The notes beneath the pieces were generated by a model. That model searched no databases. It was not told the origin of the DNA and was given only the letters and a program-made list of their open reading frames with translations. 14,701 nucleotides of DNA from Parvularia atlantis (Eukaryota > Opisthokonta > Rotosphaerida). The stretch's first letter is position 1. Each line of letters opens with the position of its first letter. The position numbers and the translations under genes are program-made. The stretch lies in assembly GCA_943704415.1 (NCBI GenBank), contig CALSCO010001409.1:1-14701 (forward strand), written 5' to 3'. Positions 1 to 6,944 of the stretch are shown here, one piece after another.

Positions 1-257
1 AAGGGCTGATTACGTCACAGCAGATGACGTAGTGCGCACTGATTGGATGCTTCCAAAAAAGGCAGATTGGTGGAATCTGGCCCGAACGCTGCTTCTGGTT
101 TTTCTGCAAGACGCCTCAGCTCCTGGTGCGCACCTCTGAACCCTTGTGAGCGCGCAACGGTGCGTTGTCGGCACGCACACACACATACACACGAAAAAAC
201 AATTTTGACAGCTAGCTGTAGGCCTACCTGCTTTTTTTTTTTTTGAACATGAGTGTG
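1..257. other. Left intergenic flank, no gene supported
   Basis: No coding region is supported here: the open frames are short, low in complexity and lack recognisable motifs. The stretch holds a pair of inverted TGACGTA sites (10-31), a CA-rich run (176-192), two adjoining perfect palindromes (208-226) and a run of 13 T (232-244). The T run lies just past the stop codon of the glycosyltransferase on the minus strand, where it reads as an A tract, so it may belong to that gene's 3' region. The left part may be the promoter of a gene beyond the edge. Confidence 0.6.
10..31. promoter_or_regulatory. Inverted pair of CRE/ATF-like half-sites
   Basis: TACGTCA (11-17) and TGACGTA (25-31) form an exact inverted pair with a 7-nt spacer. 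With the preceding T the left copy reads TTACGTCA, the reverse complement of TGACGTAA, a known ATF/CREB-type bZIP octamer. The match is seen in the sequence; regulatory use, and for which gene, is inferred. Confidence 0.4.
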
Positions 258-1673
258 TCACAACTCGAGCGCGGCGGGGCGGAACGAGCGCAGCACGGCC
301 GTGAGGAACGCCCCTCGGTCGAATGTGGCGTAGGCCTCGATGTCGTTGTGCCGCTCGCCCTTGGCGCGGCACGTCGCGTAGTCGACAAAGTACATCGGCC
401 CGTGCAGGTTCATGCGCGCGTACATGAGCTCGGCGCCGAGCCGGCCCAGGTTGGAGTGCACCGTGCCGACGAAAAAGTTGGCCTGCGAGATCAGGAACAC
501 GTTGAGCAGAGCGTCGAGGCCAAAGTGGACCGTGTCCTGCGCGCTCGAGAGGGCCGCGTGGGCCACGGTCTCGATCGTGTCGCCCATGCGGAACGAGTCG
601 TTATAGACCATGATGTGCGGGAACGCGGCGGTCCAGGTGGGCGAGGCGAGCACCTCCTGCAGCACCGTGGGCGAGTCGGTCGCGAAGAACAGCCGGTGCA
701 CGCCGTACGCGCGCCGGAAGCGCAGGGCCGCGGCCAGGTACGCGTCCAGCGGCCGGTACGCGTAGCCCTCTGTGATCTTGTCACCGCGTCGAACGTGGAT
801 GGCGAGCACGCGGGCGTTGCGGCAGGCGTCGTCGTCGTCGGCGGCAGCGCCGGCGCCGCACGTGTCGGGCATGAGCGGCCAGGCGAGCTGCTGCTTGGCG
901 CGCTCAAAGAGCGCCTCAATCTCGGGCTGGAGGCGCAGCAGCCACAGCGTCATGCGCGTGCGCCAGAACGGGATGCCAAAGATGCGGTAGCGCGGCGGGT
1001 AGTTTGCGAGGTCGTCCACGTGGTCGTGGTAGAAGTCGCGCGCACCGTCGGTGCTGAGGATGGGCCGCGGGTCGCGGTCGCTGGCGGCGACGTCGCGCTG
1101 GTAGATCAGCGTGCCGACGGGCGGGATGGCGCCGGGCACGTCGTGCTCGGCCGCGGTGAAGGCGGCGTCGGGCAGGGTGCAGGGTCCGATCGGGCGGAAG
1201 TAGCACGTATAGTCGTCGCCGCGGCCGCCGTACGGGCAGCCCTTGGCGTACGAGAAGCCGCCGCGAATGACGAGGACGCGCTCGAGGCGCTGCGCCGTCA
1301 TGAGCTCGTTGGTAAAGAAGCCAATCTGCGCGCCAAAGCCGGCAAGGAACGCGTCGATGACGAAGAGCGGCGCAGCGTGGCAGCCGGCGGCGGGGCTCTG
1401 GACGCGCGCGATGTCGCCGTGCACGTCGGCCGTCAGCCGCTCGACGAGGCGCAGGGCCGTGCGGTGCTGCTCGGGCGTGATTGATGTCGTGTTGCGCACG
1501 AGCGCGTGCCACCGCGCCACGAGCGCGATCTCCTCGGGCACGTCGCGCCACGCGCTGCCGTCGTCCGTATCGCCGTCCCGCGCCCACCGCCACACGAGCA
1601 GCGCCCCCAGCGCGAGCGCCACGAGCCCCGCCGCGACAAGCGTCGGCCCACGATGCAGCCGCAGGATCGACAT
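258..1673 (-). CDS. FUT8-like (GT23-like) type II membrane glycosyltransferase
   Basis: An intronless gene encoding 471 residues. Residues about 11-29 form one hydrophobic segment behind a short basic N-terminus, the layout of a Golgi type II membrane enzyme with its catalytic part in the lumen. The key motif is HVRRGDK (293-299), which matches the HxRRxDK nucleotide-sugar motif of alpha-1,6-fucosyltransferases. Further matches to the FUT8 pattern are FFATDSPTVLQE (about 329-340) and LISQANFFVGTVHSNLGRLG (about 394-413), where FUT8 has its LSQADFLVCTFSS region. Family members transfer fucose from GDP-fucose, typically to N-glycan cores; the acceptor here is unknown. A sequon (NTT, 61-63) lies close to the membrane segment. 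The start codon is the first ATG and gives the membrane anchor. The neighbouring gene diverges only 50 bp away. Lack of introns is unusual beside such intron-rich neighbours. The superfamily is fairly sure, the donor sugar less so. Confidence 0.8.
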   Translation of the reverse strand: MSILRLHRGPTLVAAGLVALALGALLVWRWARDGDTDDGSAWRDVPEEIALVARWHALVRNTTSITPEQHRTALRLVERLTADVHGDIARVQSPAAGCHAAPLFVIDAFLAGFGAQIGFFTNELMTAQRLERVLVIRGGFSYAKGCPYGGRGDDYTCYFRPIGPCTLPDAAFTAAEHDVPGAIPPVGTLIYQRDVAASDRDPRPILSTDGARDFYHDHVDDLANYPPRYRIFGIPFWRTRMTLWLLRLQPEIEALFERAKQQLAWPLMPDTCGAGAAADDDDACRNARVLAIHVRRGDKITEGYAYRPLDAYLAAALRFRRAYGVHRLFFATDSPTVLQEVLASPTWTAAFPHIMVYNDSFRMGDTIETVAHAALSSAQDTVHFGLDALLNVFLISQANFFVGTVHSNLGRLGAELMYARMNLHGPMYFVDYATCRAKGERHNDIEAYATFDRGAFLTAVLRSFRPAALEL

Positions 1674-1723
1674 TCGAGAGTGTGACAGCGCGCTGTGCTC
1701 GCCGAGGCGGCACTAGGCTGGTC
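1674..1723. promoter_or_regulatory. 50-bp bidirectional promoter with central palindrome
   Basis: Only 50 bp separate the ATG of the glycosyltransferase (minus) from the ATG of the unknown gene (plus). The gap contains the perfect 12-bp palindrome ACAGCGCGCTGT (1685-1696). No TATA-like sequence is seen. If both starts are right, the two genes must share this very short control region, or their promoters extend into each other's coding sequence. Confidence 0.5.
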
Positions 1724-3490
1724 ATGCTGCGCGCCTCGGCCGCGGCGGCGGCGGCGACGGCGTTCGCGGCGCGGCCGATCGGACTGGATGAGTTTGCGGC
1801 GGCGATGCGGCGGTTCGGCGTTGAGCGGACGATGCGCGTGGGTGCGTCGAGCCGACTCGCCGCGCGTGTTGCTCATTGTGCGCGACAACGCAGTGCTCAG
1901 CGGCGACATGTCGCCCGCGGGACGCGCGCTGCTCGGCCTGGGCGCGGCGTTCTTCGAGCGCGACGTGGCGGCGCTGACCGTGTTCCTGCGCACCAAGACG
2001 GGCGCCGTGCCCGAGCGCGTGAACGAGGAGGTTGGGCGGGTGACGAGCGCATGGCGCGAGCGCGGTGCGCGGGACGCACGTCAGCGTTCCGCGGCGGGTT
2101 GACCGCGCGCGTGCGTCTGGGCAGGCTTCCACCTGCAGCACCACGTGTACTACCCCGTGCGCAAGCACATCAGCCGCACGGTCGTCACGCGGCGCCAGAC
2201 GATGATGCGTGTAGCCCGCGAGCACGGCGCGCGTGTCGTGCTCTACATGCAGCCGGCCGAGCAGGTCGTGGCGCAGGGCGTGCGGACGCTGTGCGCGAGC
2301 GGGATCGAGGACATGCGCGTGCGGCGGCTGCTGTGCTTCCCGGCGTCGGTGGGTGCGTCGGACCTGGCGCTGTTTGCCGAGGTGGGCGAGTGGGACGAGG
2401 TGCGTGCGTGCGTCTGTGTGTGCGCGCGTGTGTGTGTGTGTGCGTGCATCGTGCGTGCTGAAGAGCGCGGCGACGCAGAGCAGGATAGAGGCGACTGCGG
2501 CCACCGTCGCGATGCCGTCGGTGTCGCCGAGCTTGTTTGATCTGACCACGCGGACGGACGCGCTGCGGGACGTCGAGGTGCTGCAGTCGCTGCCGCGCGA
2601 GCTGTACGAGCAGGCGGGGCGCATGGTGGAGCATCTGCGGCTGCACCAGCAAGCGCACGACCTGCTCGGTGCGTCCCGTTGTCGCGAAGGCGCTTGTGTG
2701 TGCACTCACTGCTTGTGCGCGGCGCAGTCGCGGGGGTGCTCGAGCGACGTGTCCGCTTTCACCCGCAGCACGCCTACGCTGAGCTGACGCTGCCCCGGGC
2801 GGTGCTGCAGAGCCGCGCGCTGCTGATGGGCGTGGTGCTGCGGCTGGCGCAGTGGGTCAGCCGGCGGCGCGAGAAGCCGGACGAGGGCTCGTATGACGCC
2901 GTGCGGAGCGGTGCGCGTGACCTTGCACCGGCTGACCGTATGTGGCGCTGGTGCTCACCCCCGTGCGTGTGCCAGCGCTGCGCTACGCCGGCTGGTTCTC
3001 GCTCAACAGCGGGCGGTTTGTGCGGCACGAGGAGCGCAGCGAACAGACTGGCGACGAGCAGCCAGTGCCGACCGAGGAGGACTCGCGGTGGATCGTCGTT
3101 CACGAGCCCGTGCACGACGACGTGCGCGTCGCGCTCGTGGCCAGCGCGCACCGCTGGGTCAAGTGGGGCCCGTTCTACTTTGCCGCGACGACCTCGACGC
3201 TGCACGTGGCCGGCGCGCCGCGGCAGCTCTACGTGGGCTCGCTGGCGCGCGCGCTCGACGTACCGCAGCCCGTGACCGAGCAGCTGATGGCGCTGCCGGC
3301 GACGGTGCGGCGCGGCGTGCCGGCGGTGTACTACATCGACGAGCGCGGGTGCAAGATGTACGTGGCGGCGCCGACACTGGGCGCGAGTGACCGGCTGCCA
3401 GGGCTGCGGCACTGGTTCCACGGCTCGCAGAGTGCGCTCGTCTTTCTCAACGTCGACAGCACTGTACCCAGCCTCTCGGCGCTCTTGTAA
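1724..3490 (+). CDS. Unrecognised six-exon protein, 483 residues
   Basis: I do not recognise this protein. Exons are 1724-1841, 1894-2064, 2125-2399, 2479-2668, 2728-2910 and 2976-3490; together they keep one frame and give 483 residues. Introns start GTGCGT or GTGCGC, and those at 2065-2124 and 2911-2975 contain TTGACC and CTGACC branch-like motifs. The N-terminus is rich in Ala and Arg with few acidic residues (MLRASAAAAAATAFAARPIG), which would suit a mitochondrial presequence. The middle is helical and basic. The last exon is the best preserved-looking part, with aromatic stretches such as HRWVKWGPFYFAATTS and a possible compact C-terminal domain. No catalytic motif, signal peptide or clear membrane span is seen. 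The first exon and its junction are the least certain, because intron 1842-1893 lacks a good branch site. The MCFD2-like gene starts 66 bp downstream on the same strand. Confidence 0.65.
2400..2478 (+). repeat. GT/GC dinucleotide-rich intron
   Basis: Intron 3 of the unknown gene opens with about 50 nt of alternating purine and pyrimidine (TG and CG steps, 2401-2450), followed by GCTGAAG as branch-like motif and a CAG acceptor at 2478. Such tracts change length easily and can adopt Z-DNA, but neither is shown here. Confidence 0.6.
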
Positions 3491-3500
3491 GAAGACAATG

Positions 3501-3516
3501 ACACTTCACACCGCGG
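3501..3516 (+). promoter_or_regulatory. Shared 16-bp promoter motif, copy 1
   Basis: The 16 bases ACACTTCACACCGCGG occur here, 41-56 bp upstream of the ATG of the MCFD2-like gene, and again without mismatch at 12052-12067 in the NmrA/SDR promoter. Only these two exact copies were noticed. It ends in the palindrome CCGCGG. It may bind a shared regulator; that is inference. Confidence 0.45.
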
Positions 3517-3556
3517 GCATTTTCGTCGCTTGATCGCGTATCAGCCGATCACAGAC

Positions 3557-4073
3557 ATGGCCGAGCTGCGTCGCGCTGTCGTCGCCGTCGTCGTTCTAGT
3601 GGCCGCGGCGCTGCTGCTGGTGGCGGGCGCGCACGCGGACAAGTCACAGGAGAACATCGAGTGCGTGCGCGGCGCGTGATGTGCGGCATGCGCGGCCGAG
3701 GCTGACGGCTGCGCGTGCCCAGCCACATCCGCGAGCACGTCCCGGCCAACTTTGACATTGACGACTCGTACAACGACGACGTGTACTTCTTCACGCTGCA
3801 CGACTTTAACGGCAACGGGTGCGTGCTGCGTGCTATGCGTGCTACGAGCGTGGTTGGCCCGGGCTGAACGCCGTGCCGCGCGCCGCAAGGTCGCTCGACG
3901 GGCACGAGATCCGCGTGGCGCTGCTCGACTCGCACACGCACCAGAAGGAGAAGCGCCCGCTCGAGGACGTCGAGCGCCGCGTCGACGCGATCCTGGCCAA
4001 GAGCGACAAGAACGGCGACGGCGTGCTCTCCTTCGGCGAGTTCAACCTCATGGACTTTTACACCAAGTTCTGA
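3557..4073 (+). CDS. Secreted two-EF-hand protein, MCFD2-like
   Basis: Three exons (3557-3660, 3723-3818, 3890-4073) encode 127 residues. Residues 1-27 form a signal peptide: MAELRR, a long Val/Ala/Leu core, then AHA. Two EF-hand loops follow, DFNGNGSLDGHE (62-73), with calcium ligands at the usual places, and DKNGDGVLSFGE (106-117). The stretch QENIDHIREHV and the spacing of the two loops resemble human MCFD2, which binds the lectin LMAN1/ERGIC-53 and helps carry glycoproteins from ER to Golgi. The mature protein should therefore act in the secretory lumen in a calcium-dependent way; its partner here, perhaps an Emp47-type lectin, is inference. No KDEL-type ending is present. Both introns begin GTGCGTGC and hold GGCTGAC or GGCTGAAC. 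The stop codon lies 49 bp from the end of the convergent cap-binding gene. Confidence 0.85.
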
Positions 4074-4122
4074 GCCGCTATTATTGCGTGTCTGAGCCTG
4101 CGGGCGGCCAACATGCGCACGC

Positions 4123-4843
4123 TCACGACGTGTCCATCGCCTCGGCGCGGTCGGCGTACGTGCCCCAGCCGCCTCGCCCCGAGTCGTAGTCCTTGCGGTA
4201 GTCGTCACGGATCTGCGCGAAGCACGCGTGAGCGCGCGGCTCGGGACAGGGCCCACAGCGCAGCAGCCACACCTGCCCGCCGCTCCGCCCGCGCCCAAAC
4301 TGCCGCCCCTCGGAGAAGCCGCGGTCCCAGTCGGCGCGGACGATGCGCTCGTCAAGCTTCATCCCGTTGACGTACTTCATCGCGTCCTCGGCGTCCTTGC
4401 GCGTGTAGTATCTGCGCACCCCGAGCACAGCGTGCGCGAGTGAGCTGCACCCGCCGCGCAGCACGCACGGCGCGCACTCGACGAAGCAGAAGCCGCAGGG
4501 CGTGCGGCGCACGCGGTCGAGGCCCATGATGATGCGCTTGACCTCGCCGGCCTTGGAGAAGACCTAGCCGGCGCGTCGATCAGGGCTCGCGAGGGGCACA
4601 GGTGCGCGAGTGCGCCGCGGCACCTCGAAGATCTGCTCCTCGGTTGTGTAGAACGAGAGGTTGCCGATGTAGAGCGTCGTGGTCGCGGCCATCGCGGCGC
4701 GCTGCTCGTCCTCGGGCACCTGCGAAATCGCGCGAACTCATGTGAAACGATCCGCATGAGCATCGCCGCGCGCGTGCCTTGGACCGCCGGTCGACGTAGA
4801 CCGAGGGCGCGGCGAGCGACGCGCAGACGAGGTCGGACGCCAT
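4123..4843 (-). CDS. CBC2: Nuclear cap-binding protein subunit 2 (CBP20)
   Basis: Five exons read 4843-4778, 4719-4624, 4563-4478, 4411-4273 and 4212-4123, giving 158 residues (human: 156). The protein binds the 7-methylguanosine cap together with the large subunit CBP80 and guides nuclear mRNA processing and export. One RRM is clear: RNP2 is LYIGNL (38-43) and RNP1 lies in CGFCFVE (77-83). The tail [37 protein letters not shown] is nearly invariant in the family. Tyr16 and Tyr39 match the cap-stacking tyrosines Y20 and Y43 of the human protein, with the same spacing of 23 residues. That spacing requires removal of intron 1 (4720-4777), which begins GC (AAG|GCACGC) instead of GT. The gene diverges from SCAMP and converges on the MCFD2-like gene. 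Confidence 0.96.
4720..4777 (-). other. GC-AG intron 1 of CBC2
   Basis: This 58-nt intron runs from AAG|GCACGC to TCGCAG|GTG. It is in phase 0 on both sides, and its removal joins YVDRRSK to VPEDEQ, giving the spacing between the two cap-stacking tyrosines known from human CBP20. No GT donor nearby keeps the frame with this fit. Confidence 0.85.
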
Positions 4844-5111
4844 CTGCCACTCCGCGGCCACGTCTATCGCGCGAGGCGAATCGTGCGCATGTCCTCCACA
4901 TCTTTCGCGCGAAGCGAGTCACAGTTGCTCGCGGCCCCTTTCTCCTCTCTCTCTCTCTCTCTCGCGTCGTGCGCCCTGTGCCCAGCAGCGTGCGCGCGCG
5001 GTGTCTGCGCCGCGCACGTGCCGCACCTGTCCGCGCACCTGTCCGCGCGCACGTGCGCTGACGCGGCGCCACAGCGGGCCGACCTTGTCGACCCACCCTC
5101 GTGCGCACGTT
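4844..5111. promoter_or_regulatory. Divergent CBC2/SCAMP promoter region
   Basis: This 268-bp gap carries a (CT)9 tract (4945-4963), a GAGTCA half-site (4916-4921), two CACGTG E-box cores (5013-5018 and 5048-5053) and a perfect 12-bp tandem repeat between them. CTGAC at 5056-5060 followed by CACAG (to 5072) looks like the end of an intron in the SCAMP leader, with a possible donor near 4990 or 5001. All regulatory roles are inferred from motif matches. Confidence 0.5.
5020..5043 (+). repeat. Two tandem copies of CGCACCTGTCCG
   Basis: Two perfect 12-bp units lie head to tail, followed by a partly matching third (CGCGCACGTGCG). They sit between two CACGTG cores upstream of the SCAMP gene, possibly inside a leader intron. 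The unit contains CACCTG, an E-box-like sequence. Confidence 0.6.
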
Positions 5112-6760
5112 ATGGCCGACCCGGGCTACAACAACCCCTTCGATGACGAGGGCACGGGCGACCCCTTCCAGGTGCGGCGCGCGCGTGTGCCGCGGTGACG
5201 TGGCGCGACTGACCTTTCGCCTGCCTCGGCACCCGCTGCACCCGCTGCTCGCGCGCACGTGATGGCCGCACGCGACGACGACGCCGGCTGGGACGACATC
5301 AACGTGCACGACGCCGCCGCCGCCGACGACGACGACGACACGCAGCGCAGCGGTGCCGCGGCTGGTCTGGTGCGCGGCCGCGTCCCCAGCCATCCCCTCG
5401 TCACGGCGCGCGGCTGACGTGAGCGTGTGCGGCCGCAGCCCGTCGCGCCCGCCCGCCCCGCCGCGCGCCCCCAGTCCAACTTCACGCCGAGCCCCGCGGC
5501 GTCGTACGGCCGCCCGACGATGGTCTGTGCGCGCGCAGTTGCCCATCTGAGGCTAACGCGACGGGGTGCAGACCGAGGACCAGCTGCGCCAGAAGGAGCT
5601 CGAGCTGGCCCGCCGCGAGCAGATGCTCGAGTACAAGGAGCGCAAGGTCGAGGAGGTCAAGGTGACCCTGGGCAAGAGTGCGTGGCCGGTGCTGGGCGCG
5701 CGCGCATCCTCCTCACACGATGGATGCCTCGCCGCCATCGCAGGCAAGCCGCCGCCCAATTTCCCCCGCTGCTGGCCGATCTGGTACCACAACATCAACG
5801 AGGAGATCCCGCAGCCCGGCCGCAACATCGTCAAGCGCATGTTCGCGGCGTGGCTCGGTGCGTGCGCTGTCGCCGCTGTTCGTGGTGCTCACAGCCCCGC
5901 CCGCCGCGCAGGCTCGATCGTGTGCTACTGCGTCAACTCGATCGCGCTGCTCGCGCGCCTCATCGGCACCAACAGCGACGGGTACGCACAGGGCAGCACG
6001 TCTGCGGCCCCACGGCTGACACGCACGCGCGCGCGCGGGCGCGCGCGCACGCACGCCTCGGCAGCTCGAGTGGCACGGACTTTGGCCTGTCGCTGCTGTA
6101 CCTCATCGTCGGCTCGTTTGTCAGCTTCGTCTTCTGGTACCGCCCGTTCTACTACGGCGTGCGGTGCGTGCCTGTGCCGCGTACTCCACCTGCGAGGGCT
6201 CAACGGTGCCCGGCCGCGCAGGAAAAACCGTTCGATCAGCTACTTTATCTTCTTCCTCAACTTTGGCTTCCACACCGGGTTTGCGCTCGTCATGACGCTT
6301 GGCATCCCGAGCACGGGCGGCGGGTGCGTGCACTGTGCGGCGCCTCGTTGCGCGTATGCTGATGCGGTGTGCGGTGTGCGGGTGCGCAGCGGCTTCATCG
6401 TCGCCTTTTCGACGCTCGGCCCGAACGCGGGCGCGGGCGTGATCCTGATCATCTCGGGCGTGCTGTGGGGCCTGCTGACGCTGTACTGCGTATTCCAGAT
6501 CCTGACGGTGCGCCACACGTCGCCTTCGCCGGGTGGCACGTCTGAGCATGCGCGCACACGCAGGCCGTGCGGTACTACCGCAACCCGCCGAAGCTGCCAG
6601 AGGGTGCGGACCCGGAGGCCGGCACGGCTGGCACGGGTGTCGGTGCGCGCGCGCGCGCCCGCCGCTCGATCGGTGCGCTGCACGCACTGACGGCTGTCGC
6701 CGCGCAGTCGTCAACGGCATCACTGTGCCGGCCGGCACCAACATCCGCATCGGCGTGTGA
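5112..6760 (+). CDS. Secretory carrier-associated membrane protein (SCAMP)
   Basis: Best reading: exons 5112-5171, 5346-5369, 5439-5522, 5572-5677, 5744-5857, 5912-5981, 6065-6163, 6222-6323, 6390-6507, 6564-6642 and 6708-6760, giving 302 residues with ten introns. SCAMPs are four-span proteins of post-Golgi and endosomal membranes that act in vesicle recycling. The N-terminus has an NPF motif (8-10) and DPF (17-19), used by the family to bind EH-domain proteins. A charged coiled coil follows (about 57-86). Four hydrophobic spans lie at about 124-148, 159-177, 191-213 and 236-262. The loop after span 2 has WYRPFYYGVR (177-186), the family's conserved E-peptide. Exon 2 is uncertain: the only AG available after the branch motif leaves an 8-codon micro-exon and skips an open acidic stretch in the same frame. 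The rest is well supported. Confidence 0.93.
5172..5345 (+). other. Unusual SCAMP intron 1 with distant acceptor
   Basis: The donor is CAG|GTGCGG and CTGAC (5209-5213) is the likely branch motif. No AG occurs again until CGCAG at 5345, 133 nt past the branch A. An in-frame TGA at 5196-5198 means some intron must be removed. The skipped part 5262-5345 is open in the same frame and would encode an Asp-rich stretch (MAARDDDDAGWDDINVHD and onward), so an unusual acceptor that keeps it cannot be excluded. Confidence 0.55.
6020..6056 (+). repeat. Alternating CG/CA tract inside SCAMP intron
   Basis: SCAMP intron 5982-6064 contains about 37 nt of almost pure alternating purine-pyrimidine (CG and CA steps) between GCTGAC and the acceptor GGCAG. 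This is the kind of sequence that favours Z-DNA. At 83 nt the intron is longer than most others here. Confidence 0.6.
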
Positions 6761-6944
6761 GCGGCGCTGGGAGCCCTTCTGCTTCTTCTTCTTTCCTCGT
6801 CCGTGCAGTGACTACTGCGGTCGTGCGAGCGCGACCGTGCACTCCCATTTCTCCCCCCGTCCGTCGTGTCTTGTGTGGTTGTGTTTGTGTGTGTGCCCTC
6901 AAAATGACTGCAAAGATCTCGCGCATCAATTGTGCACAGGGTTT
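6761..6944. other. Convergent 3' region between SCAMP and BAG genes
   Basis: The 184-bp gap between the two stop codons holds pyrimidine-rich and TG-rich stretches and no supported gene. It must contain the 3' ends of both transcripts. CTTCTTCTTCTTTCC at about 6781-6795 follows the SCAMP stop; no clear polyadenylation signal is seen. Confidence 0.6.

Noticed and set aside
232-244. T13 as a bacterial-type terminator or RNA polymerase III stop
   Set aside because: No tRNA, 5S or other Pol III gene precedes it, and the context is eukaryotic Pol II.
243-1484. Long plus-strand open frame (413 codons) opposite the glycosyltransferase
   Set aside because: Low-complexity Val/Arg/Gly-rich translation without motifs; it is the antisense shadow of a GC-rich gene that has a membrane anchor and a family motif.
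1722-2705. Minus-strand open frame of 327 codons
   Set aside because: Composition is His/Arg/Thr-rich noise, partly from the TG repeat; the plus-strand exons fit splice sites and a single frame.
5020-5043. Tandem CGCACCTGTCCG as a CRISPR array
   Set aside because: Only two units without spacers, in a eukaryotic promoter.
4377-5546. Minus-strand open frame of 389 codons across CBC2 and SCAMP
   Set aside because: It crosses two genes with strong homology in other frames; the translation is Arg-rich without motifs.
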